Shown: one piece after another, positions 7,273-16,102 of the stretch
Position numbering within the stretch: position 1 is the first letter of the stretch
Layout of the letters: the number at the start of each line of letters is the position of its first letter
Assembly (NCBI RefSeq): GCF_900197595.1
Contig: NZ_FZLO01000002.1
Span: 248,001 to 312,000, forward strand
Origin: Scatolibacter rhodanostii
Lineage (GTDB): Bacteria > Bacillota > Clostridia > Oscillospirales > Acutalibacteraceae
Length of the DNA: 64,000 nt
Direction: 5' to 3'
Program-made: the position numbers and the translations under genes
Notes under the pieces: model-generated
Databases searched by the model: none
What the model was told of the DNA's origin: nothing
Seen by the model: only the letters and a program-made list of their open reading frames with translations

Positions 7273-10200
7273 TTAACCGAAATACTTTACGCCGCTTTCA
7301 AAAACCAGCTGATCTTTGTCACCGGGCACATTTCTATAAAGATGTTTACCTTTACGCTCAGAATGTCCCATTTTACCAAACACTCTGCCATCAGGACTTA
7401 TAATACCTTCTACTGCACAAACTGAACCATTGGGGTTCCAAATGCTATCTCCACTGATTTCACCGCAAGGCATGCAATACTGTGTAGCAATTTGCCCGTT
7501 TTCTGCTAACGCCTTCATTGTTTCTTCATCAGCCACAAAGCGGCCCTCGCCATGAGAAACAGGAATTGCATGCACATCGCCTGCTTGTACGCCAGCCAAC
7601 CATGGAGATTTCACGCTTGTCACACGAGTGTAGACCATGCGGGAAATATGACGTCCCAACGTATTAAAGGTTAGTGTGGGGTCATCTGTTTTCGGTTCTG
7701 TAATTTCACCGTACGGAACAAGACCCAGCTTAATAAGCGCTTGGAAACCATTACAAATGCCAAGCATTAAGCCATCACGGTTTTTCAGTAAGTCCATAAC
7801 AGCCTCTGCAATCTTCGGGTTACGGAATGTTGTGGCAATAAACTTACCCGAGCCATCTGGTTCGTCACCGCCTGAAAAACCTCCGGGCAGCATAATCATC
7901 TGTGATTCTCGGATCGCTTTTTCCATCGCTGCAATGGTCTCTTCAATATCTTTAGGAGAGCGATTTCGTACCACTAATATTTCTGCTTCTGCGCCTGCTT
8001 TTTCAAAAGCTCTGGCAGAATCTATTTCACAGTTGGTGCCTGGAAATGCCGGAATAAAAACTTTAGGCTTGCGAATCTTAACAACAGGTGTATGTGTGCT
8101 ACGATTTTTATAAAGTGGAACATCTTCTACTTTCACAGCTTTAGCATGAACAGGGAACGTTTTCTCAAGCGTACCGCTCCATGCTGCAACAGCTTCTTTT
8201 AGATCAATCTCTTCGCCGCCTATTTTAATTTGAGAATATCCCTTGGTTCTTCCCAAATAAATCGGTGATAATACTGAAGTATCTTCAATATAGGCTTCCG
8301 CAGAAAGCTCGACAACAATAGCACCTGCTTGCGGAGCAAACAAGACTTCTTCACTCAAACCATCTGTAAAACGGAATCCAACTTGATTACCAAAGCACAT
8401 TTTGGCAACAGCGGCCGCTGCGCCGCCCTCTTTGACGACAGAGGCAGAAATGATATCTTTGGTCTCCATTCGCAGCAAGAGTTCTTGGTAAAACTTCTTA
8501 AGTTTCTTCCAATTGGGCATGCCACTTTCATCTTGCGGAATCGGCAGCAACATAACTGTTGAACCTGCATTTTTCATCGCAGCAGAAAGTGTTCGGTTGA
8601 GTTTCGTCATGGTTATGGCAAAACTGACCAATGTAGGAGGAACGTCTAAGTCCTCAAAAGTGCCGGACATACTGTCCTTACCGCCAATAGAAGGAATGTC
8701 CAATTCCAACTGTGCTGTCAAGGCACCTAAAAGAGCAGCCGTTGGCTTGCCCCAACGCTCCGGCACATCTCTCAAACGTTCAAAATATTCTTGGAACGTC
8801 AGTCTTGCTTTCAGAGGATTTGCCCCCACAGCAGCAAGTTTTGAAAGACTCTCCACAACAGAATACGCCGCACCAAAGAATGGACTAAATTTCATTAAAC
8901 CGGGGATATAGCCATAAGACATGGCCGTTGCATCATTGGTCTCCCCTTTGACAACAGGAACTTTTGCTACCATTGCCTCTTCCGGTGTCAATTGATTTTC
9001 ACCGGCAAACGGCATCAGAACCGTTCCGGCACCGATACTGGCATCAAAACGCTCAGAAAGTCCTTTTTGTCCGCAAACTTCTAGGCGCTTAAGGTTTTCA
9101 AGAAACGCTTCTTTACGAGATTTATTTTTAAGAACGCCTGGTACAGCATAATAATAATTCTCTGTAGTAGGCGCAGCGATTTTAACTTCTGCGGTCTGTG
9201 TGACACCGTTGGTATCTAAGAAAGCACGGCTCAAATCGACAATTTCATCATTTCTCCATGTCATCTTTAGACGAGGTTCTGCCTTGACAATAGCAACAAC
9301 CTGCGCTTCTAGATTTTCTTCATCAGCAAGCTTAATAAAGGTATCGACATCTGCTTTATCTAGCACAACAGCCATACGCTCTTGTGATTCTGAAATGGCA
9401 AGTTCTGTGCCGTCAAGCCCTTCATATTTTTTTGGAACAGCATCTAAATCAATCGAAAGCCCGGGAGCAAGCTCACCAATGGCAACGCAAACACCGCCTG
9501 CGCCAAAATCGTTACAGCGTTTAATCAGTTTTGCTACCTCAGCTTTGCGGAACAAACGCTGAATTTTTCTTTCTGTGGGCGCATTACCCTTTTGCACTTC
9601 TGCACCGCAAACTTCAACAGATTCTTGTGTGTGCGCTTTACTTGAACCTGTAGCACCACCAATTCCGTCACGTCCGGTTGCACCGCCCAAGAGGACAATC
9701 ACATCACCGGCTTCCGGTTCTTCACGCTTAACATTCTCTTTAGGAGAAGCACCAACAACCGCACCAATTTCCATGCGTTTGGCTGCATATCCGGCATCAT
9801 ACAGCTCGGTAACTTGTCCGGTGGCAAGTCCAATTTGATTGCCATAGGAGGAGTATCCTGCTGCTGCCCCTGTAGTAATTTTACGAGTAGGTAGTTTTCC
9901 TTTAATCGTATCTTCGACCGAAATTCTGGGGTCACCGCTTCCGGTTACTCTCATGGCTTGATAGACATAGGCTCTGCCGGAAAGCGGGTCACGAATCGCA
10001 CCGCCCAAACACGTGGCTGCGCCGCCGAAAGGTTCAATTTCAGTGGGGTGATTATGTGTTTCATTCTTGAACTGAATGAGCCACGGTTCTGTCACACCAT
10101 CAATGGTTACAGGCACTTCGATCGAGCAGGCATTAATTTCATCACTGACATCTAAATCTGGAACAAAACCTTTTTTGTATAGGTATTTTCCGCCCAAAGT

Positions 10201-11028
10201 TGCCATATCCATTAAAGAGACCGGCTTGTCTTTCCCGGCATAAAGTTCTTCTCTTTTCGATAAATAGTTTTGCAGTGCACTTTCAATTGCTTCACTCAGC
10301 ACACCTTTTTCAATCTCAATATTCTTGAGCTCGGTTAAAAATGTTGTGTGGCGGCAATGGTCGCTCCAGTAGGTATCAATGACACGCAATTCAGTGACAC
10401 TCGGATTTCTTTTCTCTTCATCTCTAAAGTAATTGCGGCAGAAAAGCAAATCAGAAAGCGTCATGGCAAATCCCATAGATTGATAGTAGGTTTGCATTTC
10501 CTCATCATTCCACTGGATAAAACCGTCTACTCTTTCTACGTCTGCCGGCAAATCTGTTTTCATGGCAAGACTGTCGGGCTTCTGCATAGAAGCAATACGA
10601 GATTCTACAGGGTTGACAATATAAGCTTGTATTTTTTCAAACTGCTCATCAGAAATTGCCCCTGAAAGCGCAATGAGCTTTGCCGTAGCAATGACAGGAC
10701 GTTCGCCCTGCGTTAGCAGCTGAACACACTGTGCTGCCGAATCCGCTCTCTGGTCATATTGACCGGGGAGATATTCTACCGCAAAAACCTTGTATTCTTG
10801 CGGCAAACTGAAATCTTCCGCATATACATTATCCATGGCCGGTTCTGAAAAAATCGTTCTTGCTGCTGTTTGAAATTCCTCTTCGCTCAACCCTGAAACA
10901 TCATAACGGTTTAAAAGCCGCAAATCTTTCAGTTCATGAATGCCAAGATTTTGTACAAGATCTTCTAGCATGTGCTGTGCTTCAATGTCAAAACCCTTTT
11001 TCTTTTCCACAAAAAGTCTGGTAACCAT
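7273..11028 (-). CDS. purL: Phosphoribosylformylglycinamidine synthase, single-chain
   Basis: Fourth step of purine synthesis: FGAR + glutamine + ATP to FGAM. At 1251 residues this is the long form with the glutaminase fused on, not the PurS/PurQ/PurL trio of Bacillus. The N-terminal linker and FGAM-synthase halves show THNHPTEIEPFGGAAT and later PSIGGKDSMSGTF. The C-terminal class I glutaminase has the nucleophile in MLGICNGFQAL and the His/Glu pair in SHGEGRF. Start is an ATG after GGAGG. It is monocistronic, and no other pur gene is in the window. I found no purine riboswitch in its 280-base upstream gap. Confidence 0.96.
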   Translation of the reverse strand: MVTRLFVEKKKGFDIEAQHMLEDLVQNLGIHELKDLRLLNRYDVSGLSEEEFQTAARTIFSEPAMDNVYAEDFSLPQEYKVFAVEYLPGQYDQRADSAAQCVQLLTQGERPVIATAKLIALSGAISDEQFEKIQAYIVNPVESRIASMQKPDSLAMKTDLPADVERVDGFIQWNDEEMQTYYQSMGFAMTLSDLLFCRNYFRDEEKRNPSVTELRVIDTYWSDHCRHTTFLTELKNIEIEKGVLSEAIESALQNYLSKREELYAGKDKPVSLMDMATLGGKYLYKKGFVPDLDVSDEINACSIEVPVTIDGVTEPWLIQFKNETHNHPTEIEPFGGAATCLGGAIRDPLSGRAYVYQAMRVTGSGDPRISVEDTIKGKLPTRKITTGAAAGYSSYGNQIGLATGQVTELYDAGYAAKRMEIGAVVGASPKENVKREEPEAGDVIVLLGGATGRDGIGGATGSSKAHTQESVEVCGAEVQKGNAPTERKIQRLFRKAEVAKLIKRCNDFGAGGVCVAIGELAPGLSIDLDAVPKKYEGLDGTELAISESQERMAVVLDKADVDTFIKLADEENLEAQVVAIVKAEPRLKMTWRNDEIVDLSRAFLDTNGVTQTAEVKIAAPTTENYYYAVPGVLKNKSRKEAFLENLKRLEVCGQKGLSERFDASIGAGTVLMPFAGENQLTPEEAMVAKVPVVKGETNDATAMSYGYIPGLMKFSPFFGAAYSVVESLSKLAAVGANPLKARLTFQEYFERLRDVPERWGKPTAALLGALTAQLELDIPSIGGKDSMSGTFEDLDVPPTLVSFAITMTKLNRTLSAAMKNAGSTVMLLPIPQDESGMPNWKKLKKFYQELLLRMETKDIISASVVKEGGAAAAVAKMCFGNQVGFRFTDGLSEEVLFAPQAGAIVVELSAEAYIEDTSVLSPIYLGRTKGYSQIKIGGEEIDLKEAVAAWSGTLEKTFPVHAKAVKVEDVPLYKNRSTHTPVVKIRKPKVFIPAFPGTNCEIDSARAFEKAGAEAEILVVRNRSPKDIEETIAAMEKAIRESQMIMLPGGFSGGDEPDGSGKFIATTFRNPKIAEAVMDLLKNRDGLMLGICNGFQALIKLGLVPYGEITEPKTDDPTLTFNTLGRHISRMVYTRVTSVKSPWLAGVQAGDVHAIPVSHGEGRFVADEETMKALAENGQIATQYCMPCGEISGDSIWNPNGSVCAVEGIISPDGRVFGKMGHSERKGKHLYRNVPGDKDQLVFESGVKYFG

Positions 11029-11216
11029 TACTTCCTCCGTTCTGCCGACAAGCAGTGCAAAACTTTATTTTGTGTTGACTATGTCTTATATTTTATCACA
11101 GTTTGCTCTTATTATAAACCGTGATTTAAGATGAAATTTGTATTCATTTCTTTTCACGAACCGTGCATAAAGCGCAAAACGCTCTAGCACAAAACAGTGT
11201 TTGTAAAAAATAAAAC

Positions 11217-11252
11217 AGAAAGCTTCTGCCGTTTATGGCAAAAGCTTTCTCT
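11217..11252 (-). terminator. Terminator of the glycosyltransferase gene
   Basis: 14-bp near-perfect stem (11217-11230 with 11237-11250), followed on the minus strand by a T-rich tract. It lies about 65 bases beyond the glycosyltransferase stop and upstream of purL. Confidence 0.75.
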
Positions 11253-11316
11253 AAAAATTCAACTTTTCTTTTTGAAATTCAAATACAATCGTGTGATTTA
11301 ACTTTTAAACCTATCT

Positions 11317-12576
11317 TTAATCTTTTCTTGAATTCATATCGCTCAAAGACATAGCCGCTGTGTGCTTAATCGGTTTCCATTCAACATTGCTGAATAATGC
11401 TGTGAGAACCGCCAAGCCGAAGCTGATGACAAAAACAGGAAACGCAAAGGCATACAAAACTTTTTTGTATGCTGCACCATTTATTTTTTTCCACTCTGTG
11501 ACAAGCACAGAAATTCCTAATAAATAGACCATTACATAAGAATTTAAGAATGCACTGATAGCACCTTCTACAAACATATGAAATTCTGCCGGTGTACCTC
11601 TTAGCGCCACAAAAAACATCAGCAAATTCATAATCATGCCAACACCAGCAACAACAATGGTGGGTATAGCATCCATCAGCATATCATAACTTGAAAAATT
11701 TCCGTTTTTAATAACTTCTTTTACCAGTTTGCCGCCATAGCTGCCAATGACTTGCATACTGCCTTTCATCCAACGGCTTCTTTGTGTAATAGACTGTGAG
11801 AAAGAAACCGGCTGTTCATCATATAACACTGCATTACGGCAATAGCCAACTTTTTCACCATTGGTAATTAAATCAGCTGTAAACTCCAAATCCTCAGACA
11901 TCAAGTGATAAGGCCAGCCACCGTTTTTCTCCAATAATTCATTACTGAACATAAATCCTGTGCCGGAAATAGCACAGCTGGCGCCAATTTCAGAGCGAGG
12001 ATAATTCAGATATTCTGAAATCACCATAAACCATAGTCCGTAACTTGCAGAAACCCAGCTGTCTGTAAAATTCTTTGTGTTGCGATAGCTTGTAACCGCC
12101 TGATAGCCATTTGAAAAAACTTTATTCATTTCTGTTATGTAGTGACTGTCAAGCAAATTGTCAGCATCAAAAATAAAATAGCCGTCATAGTGACAATCAG
12201 CATGTTCTGTTTTCATCTTATCAAAAACCAAGCTAAGTGCGTAGCCTTTTCCCACTTGCTCCTTGTTAAAACGTTCATAAACAAAAGCGCCTTTTTGTCT
12301 GGCAATTTCAGCGGTGTTGTCTGTGCAGTTATCAGCCACAACATAAACATCCACTAATTCTGCCGGATAATCCTGCTGATAAATACTGTCTAGTAAATGC
12401 CCGATAACATCAGATTCATTGCGGGCAGCAATCACAACAGCATAGCGGTTGAGTTTGAGTGCCGCATATTTTTTTGCCGGTTTAAAATACTTAATCAGCC
12501 AAAAAAATATTTTGTGAATTGTAAAAACAGAAAAGACAATCATCAAAATAGTATTAATATAAGAAAGTGTATGCAT
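11317..12576 (-). CDS. Family 2 membrane glycosyltransferase
   Basis: A 419-residue processive-type GT2 enzyme. One N-terminal membrane helix is followed by the GT-A domain (VVIAARNESDVIGHLLDSI, the DxD-type motif in IFDADNLLD, and the QxxRW-like QRSRWMKG). Three or four membrane helices lie at the C-terminus. This layout resembles cellulose/hyaluronan or poly-N-acetylglucosamine synthases, so export of a polysaccharide is likely; the sugar is unknown. The first conventional start is the ATG at 12576. GTG (12588) and TTG (12591) are also in frame, but they fall inside a hairpin (see next entry). It stands alone with its own terminator. Confidence 0.85.
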   Translation of the reverse strand: MHTLSYINTILMIVFSVFTIHKIFFWLIKYFKPAKKYAALKLNRYAVVIAARNESDVIGHLLDSIYQQDYPAELVDVYVVADNCTDNTAEIARQKGAFVYERFNKEQVGKGYALSLVFDKMKTEHADCHYDGYFIFDADNLLDSHYITEMNKVFSNGYQAVTSYRNTKNFTDSWVSASYGLWFMVISEYLNYPRSEIGASCAISGTGFMFSNELLEKNGGWPYHLMSEDLEFTADLITNGEKVGYCRNAVLYDEQPVSFSQSITQRSRWMKGSMQVIGSYGGKLVKEVIKNGNFSSYDMLMDAIPTIVVAGVGMIMNLLMFFVALRGTPAEFHMFVEGAISAFLNSYVMVYLLGISVLVTEWKKINGAAYKKVLYAFAFPVFVISFGLAVLTALFSNVEWKPIKHTAAMSLSDMNSRKD

Positions 12577-12585
12577 ATTCTTTAT

Positions 12586-12612
12586 CACCAAACTTACTTT
12601 TTGGTGCCTCCT
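12586..12612 (-). promoter_or_regulatory. Hairpin between Shine-Dalgarno and start codon
   Basis: On the minus strand AGGAGG (12607-12612) is followed immediately by a perfect 7-bp hairpin, CACCAAA / TTTGGTG with a seven-base loop (12586-12606). It is 30 bases from AGGAGG to the ATG at 12576 in linear sequence, but only nine once the hairpin is folded. Folding would therefore create a normal ribosome site. Confidence 0.55.
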
Positions 12613-12763
12613 AAATTCCTATCGTTTTATCCTAAATTTTACTGTTTGTTTTATGCAAATCTTATTATACACAATTTATTCATATAGTAAAGCATAGAGA
12701 TTAAAACTGCATAACAAAAATCTTACGAAATTATGACATAAAGCACCCCTTTTTATATTTGCC

Positions 12764-12792
12764 TTGCGCCTATTCATGTATTGTGATAAAAT
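12764..12792 (+). promoter_or_regulatory. Promoter of the serine-repeat protein gene
   Basis: TTGCGC (12764-12769) and TAAAAT (12787-12792) are 17 bases apart and 40 bases before the start codon, with TG-type bases upstream of the -10. Confidence 0.5.
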
Positions 12793-12832
12793 ATATAAGT
12801 TATTATGTAATATTCCGTCAGGAGGAACTCCG

Positions 12833-13963
12833 ATGAAACATATTGTAAAAAAACTGGCTGCTTTGATGATAGCAGCTACTTTGACTTTTAACCTGTCTGG
12901 CTTGCCCCATGCCTTTGCAGAAGATTCTTCACAGCCAGCCCCTGAAGAAACCCCGTCTAGTGAGACTTCTTCTAGTGAGTCTTCTTCTAGCGACCCTTCT
13001 TCTAGTGAGGCCTCTTCTAGCGACCCTTCTTCTAGTGAGACCTCCTCTAGCGACCCTTCTTCTAGTGAGACCTCTTCTAGCGACCCTTCTTCTAGTGAGA
13101 CCTCCTCTAGTGACCCTTCTTCTAGTGAGACCTCTTCTAGTGAGTCTTCTATTTCCAGCGAACCTTCCTACACTGAGCCGGAAGAATCCTCTGAAGAAGA
13201 AACTCCTGTCTACGAAACTGTTTCAGAAGAACCCGAAGCAACACCTACTCCTGCTCCTAAAAGAAATTCTATAGAACGTCCTAAAGCCACTATCAAACCT
13301 GATTTTTCTGCTAATACTGAAGTAGAAGAAAAGAAAGAAAGCAATTATGTCACTTTTGCTACTCTTAATTTAAAAGAAAACAGTATGTCACGCAATCTCT
13401 TTATGCTGGGTGCCGTTTTTATTGCTATTGGTGTACTGGGCATTTTTATCCTGATTTTATTGCATATTAAAAGAAGACGTCTGCCTCCATCTGATAACAA
13501 CGAAATTTTTGCTGCTATTCGAGAGGCCGAAGATCGTTCTCGCGGCGCTGGAACCATGCATAATGAAATGCTAGAAGATTATCCTAACGAGCAATATGTT
13601 TCCGGTTATCCTCAGCAAGAATATAATAACACACAAAACTATCAAGCGGCTGAAAACTACTCTGCTTATAACACATCACAGAATGCCTACGATTATCAAA
13701 ATGAGCAAGTCAATTATGAAACTGAAGACCCTTATGCTGCTTTTGCCTCTCCGGTTGCCCCTTATTCACCGGATGAGTATGACGACTATTCGTCAGTCGA
13801 CGCTACATCCAATTATCAGGCTGCCCCTCCGGTCTACCCTTCTTATAGTGCCAACGAGCCTTCTCAATCCGTAAACAACCCTTCTCCCCAATCCTATAAC
13901 ACGGAAGAGATTTTAAGAGAAGCTCTCAACTACAATCCTCACTCGGACAACAATTCTTACTAA
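12833..13963 (+). CDS. Serine-repeat single-pass membrane protein, unknown function
   Basis: A 376-residue protein of no recognised family. Residues 1-29 form a signal peptide, with likely cleavage after AFA. Residues 30-110 are an exposed low-complexity stretch of SSSET/SSSDP pentapeptides, then an acidic Pro/Glu linker. One membrane helix (about 188-210) is stopped by KRRR. The last 165 residues are a cytoplasmic, probably disordered tail rich in Tyr, Asn, Gln and Pro. The ATG at 12833 follows AGGAGGAACTCCG, so the in-frame start at 12764 is excluded. It may act as a surface stalk or a division/envelope scaffold; that is only a guess. Confidence 0.75.
   Translation: MKHIVKKLAALMIAATLTFNLSGLPHAFAEDSSQPAPEETPSSETSSSESSSSDPSSSEASSSDPSSSETSSSDPSSSETSSSDPSSSETSSSDPSSSETSSSESSISSEPSYTEPEESSEEETPVYETVSEEPEATPTPAPKRNSIERPKATIKPDFSANTEVEEKKESNYVTFATLNLKENSMSRNLFMLGAVFIAIGVLGIFILILLHIKRRRLPPSDNNEIFAAIREAEDRSRGAGTMHNEMLEDYPNEQYVSGYPQQEYNNTQNYQAAENYSAYNTSQNAYDYQNEQVNYETEDPYAAFASPVAPYSPDEYDDYSSVDATSNYQAAPPVYPSYSANEPSQSVNNPSPQSYNTEEILREALNYNPHSDNNSY
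12955..13150 (+). repeat. 15/30-bp tandem repeat inside the serine-rich gene
   Basis: About twelve 15-bp units alternate between TCTTCTAGTGAG-type (SSSE) and TCTTCTAGCGAC-type (SSSD), so the pattern repeats exactly every 30 or 60 bases. Near-identity at the third codon position points to recent expansion by slippage or recombination. Confidence 0.85.
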
Positions 13964-14006
13964 TTTTGCTTTGTTAATTTATCTGCTTGCTCTTTCTAAA
14001 AATATC

Positions 14007-14027
14007 ATAGCTTTCTTATAAAGCTAT
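14007..14027 (+). terminator. Weak hairpin after the serine-repeat gene
   Basis: ATAGCTTT/AAAGCTAT, an 8-bp perfect stem 44 bases after the stop. There is no clear T run, so its terminator role is uncertain. Confidence 0.35.
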
Positions 14028-14067
14028 CTATTCTGTCGAGAATCATTTTGACTATGTACTTATGTAC

Positions 14068-14096
14068 TTGACATCTACTTGCTTTTTTGTTATCCT
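14068..14096 (+). promoter_or_regulatory. Promoter of the riboswitch transcript
   Basis: Consensus TTGACA (14068-14073), a 17-base spacer and TATCCT (14091-14096), ending about 30 bases before the riboswitch core. Confidence 0.75.
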
Positions 14097-14123
14097 GTTG
14101 AGCATAGAACTGAATACAGTATA

Positions 14124-14218
14124 GTTTTCTAGGGTTCCGTGGCAGAAATGCTGGTCTGGTCCGAGAGAAAACGCATAATCATGCGATTATGTACACGGTG
14201 GGATAAAAGCCTAGGAGT
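14124..14218 (+). promoter_or_regulatory. Guanidine-I (ykkC subtype 1) riboswitch
   Basis: The conserved ykkC blocks appear in order: CTAGGGTTCCG (14129-14139), CTGGTCCGAGAG (14155-14166), and ACACGG followed by GGATAAAAGCC (14193-14211). The CCGAGAG and GGATAAAAGCC forms match the guanidine-binding subtype. The PRPP and ppGpp variants differ at these sites. A variable hairpin with arms CGCATAATC/GATTATG fills the centre. Bases 14129-14133 can pair with 14210-14214, which are also part of the terminator stem. Ligand binding should therefore block termination and turn on the downstream membrane protein. Confidence 0.88.
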
Positions 14219-14246
14219 ATATTACACTCCTAGGCTTTATTTTTTA
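14206..14246 (+). terminator. Riboswitch expression-platform terminator
   Basis: A perfect 13-bp stem (14206-14218 with 14226-14238) is followed by ATTTTTT. The 5' arm overlaps the last conserved riboswitch block, so the aptamer and the terminator exclude each other. Confidence 0.85.
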
Positions 14247-14264
14247 CTTAAAAAGGAGTTCATT

Positions 14265-14990
14265 ATGTTTGCATTGACTATTTCTACCATTTTGACAAGT
14301 GCCGCTGACAGTCTTAACCCCATTGCCATTACACAACAATTTGTTTTGCAGGGAATGGTAAAAAAGCCAAAACATATTTGGTTTTTTATTTTAGCTACAG
14401 GTATTACAAATTTAATCGGAGGATTTTTAGCTTATTTCGGTCTTGTAAACGTGATTGGCCGTTTTTTTGCAGAAATAATGTCCAATCACGCACAAACCAT
14501 TTTTACAGCTGAACTTATCTTGGGCATTGCTTTTTTAATTGCGGTCTGCTATCTTATCCAAAACGCAAAAATCAAAACGCTGCAAAAACAGATTGCCTCC
14601 ACCTGCTCCTCTGATGAGGAAAAAGAGAGAGAAGAAGCCGTCGGAAAAATTAAATCCGTATCCCCTGCTGCCTTAACTGTCCTAGGCATAGGAGCAACCA
14701 TCTCTGAATTAGCCACGGCTTTGCCTTATTTTGCCTTTTTGGCTATACTCTTTAGTCAACCACTTACTTTTTTAGAAGTTTCCTTTCTTTTGATTTTATA
14801 TAACTTGATTTATATGTCACCTCTGATGGTCTTATACTTTGTATACACCAAAGCACAAGATAAATTTGACGCATTATATCTCCTCATAAAAAAGCAGATT
14901 ACCCGATTCTCTCATGTGGCTGCCCCCACTCTTGTTGGCTTAGTCGGGGTCGTACTAGTCGCTCACTCTGTATCATTATTACTTGCGTAA
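14265..14990 (+). CDS. GAP/SfLAP-family membrane protein under guanidine riboswitch
   Basis: A 241-residue integral membrane protein with about six helices. The N-terminal ADSLNPIAI motif in the first helix is typical of the LysE-like superfamily, and the overall layout fits the GAP (SfLAP, 'sulfolipid-1-addressing protein') family: two three-helix halves joined by a charged cytoplasmic loop (about residues 100-135, with EEKEREEA). The ATG at 14265 follows AAAAAGGAG. The riboswitch and terminator directly upstream predict induction by guanidine, so export of guanidine or a related cation is the natural inference. No function has been shown for this protein here. Confidence 0.75.
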   Translation: MFALTISTILTSAADSLNPIAITQQFVLQGMVKKPKHIWFFILATGITNLIGGFLAYFGLVNVIGRFFAEIMSNHAQTIFTAELILGIAFLIAVCYLIQNAKIKTLQKQIASTCSSDEEKEREEAVGKIKSVSPAALTVLGIGATISELATALPYFAFLAILFSQPLTFLEVSFLLILYNLIYMSPLMVLYFVYTKAQDKFDALYLLIKKQITRFSHVAAPTLVGLVGVVLVAHSVSLLLA

Positions 14991-15045
14991 TCACGGTGCC
15001 GCTTGAAAGCCTTATTCTATATTGGCCATTCTCTCTTACAAAACA

Positions 15046-15084
15046 AAAAGGATATGCTTGAAATTACTCCAAGCATATCCTTTT
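15046..15084. terminator. Convergent bidirectional terminator
   Basis: Perfect 15-bp stem (15046-15060 with 15070-15084) with AAAA and TTTT ends, between the GAP-family gene and the aldo/keto reductase. Confidence 0.92.
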
Positions 15085-15087
15085 CTT

Positions 15088-16080
15088 TTACTGCAGACTA
15101 ATTTTATCTATCTCTCGCAATTCACTCTCTGTAAACTCTGTATGGTGAGCTGCTTTTATGTTTTCGAGAAGCTGTGAGGGTTTAGAAGCACCAACCAACA
15201 CACTGGTTACCACACCATCACGCAAAACCCAGCTCAGTGCCATTTCAGCCAATGTTTGGCCTCTTTGCTCTGCCATTTGATTAAGCTGCTTAATCTGCTC
15301 TAATCGCTCTGGTGTCAAATTTTCAGCTCTTAAGAACCGACCGTCTGTTTTAATACGGCTATCTTCCGGGATTCCCTGCAAATAACGGCTACTAAGCATT
15401 CCTTGCTCTAACGGACTAAAGGCAATAATGCCTTTGCCACTTTTCTTTGCTGTTGCTTTTAATCCATTTTCTTCAATGGTGCGGTCAAAAATGGAATAAC
15501 GATTTTGGTTGATAATGAAGGGACAATGCAATTCTTCTAATAATGCAATTGCTTTTTTCAGGGTAGCTCCGTCATAGTTAGAAATACCTGCATAAAGCGC
15601 TTTTCCACTTTTAACAGCTTGATTGAGTGCACCCATAGTTTCTTCTAGTGGTGTTTCAGGGTCCATGCGGTGATGATAGAAGATATCAACATAATCTAAC
15701 TGCAAGCGCTTAAGGCTTTGATCCAAACTGGAGAGCAAATACTTTCTGCTGCCCCAATTGCCGTAAGGGCCTTCCCACATATCATAACCGGCTTTGGTAC
15801 TGATAATCAGCTCATCCCGATAAGACTGAAAATGTTCTTTAAGAATTCTGCCGGCATTCTTTTCAGCACTACCCGGTTGAGGCCCATAATTGTTTGCTAA
15901 ATCAAAATGTGTAATACCATTGTCAAAGGCAGTAAAACACATCTGCTCCATGGCTTCATAAGAGGATTTATCTCCGAAATTATGCCAGAACCCTAGCGAT
16001 ATGGCAGGCAGTTTTAGTCCGCTATCCCCACAACGATGATAAACCATTTTTTCATATCGTTTGTCACAGGCTTTATACAT
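15088..16080 (-). CDS. Aldo/keto reductase (YghZ/MgrA-like)
   Basis: NADPH-dependent (beta/alpha)8 oxidoreductase of 330 residues. The catalytic tetrad is visible as Asp60 (HFDLANNYG), Tyr65, Lys96 (STKAGYDMW) and His137 (YHHRMD). The motifs NNYGPQPGSAE and STKAGYDMW(EGPYG) mark the YghZ/MgrA branch, whose characterised members reduce L-glyceraldehyde 3-phosphate or methylglyoxal, or resemble potassium-channel beta subunits. The C-terminal cofactor site (VLVGASKPSQLLENI) is complete. The start follows GGAGAG. It lies 22 bases downstream of the htrA-type gene and may be reached by its transcript. Confidence 0.88.
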   Translation of the reverse strand: MYKACDKRYEKMVYHRCGDSGLKLPAISLGFWHNFGDKSSYEAMEQMCFTAFDNGITHFDLANNYGPQPGSAEKNAGRILKEHFQSYRDELIISTKAGYDMWEGPYGNWGSRKYLLSSLDQSLKRLQLDYVDIFYHHRMDPETPLEETMGALNQAVKSGKALYAGISNYDGATLKKAIALLEELHCPFIINQNRYSIFDRTIEENGLKATAKKSGKGIIAFSPLEQGMLSSRYLQGIPEDSRIKTDGRFLRAENLTPERLEQIKQLNQMAEQRGQTLAEMALSWVLRDGVVTSVLVGASKPSQLLENIKAAHHTEFTESELREIDKISLQ

Positions 16081-16102
16081 TGTTATCTCTCCTCGTTTTT
16101 AT

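Noticed and set aside
11029-11216. Search for a purine riboswitch or strong promoter upstream of purL.
   Set aside because: Only TATAAT-like hexamers without acceptable -35 partners were found, and none of the conserved purine aptamer loops.
12955-13150. Regular repeats that could suggest a CRISPR array.
   Set aside because: Units are contiguous 15/30-bp repeats without unique spacers and lie in frame inside a secreted serine-rich protein.
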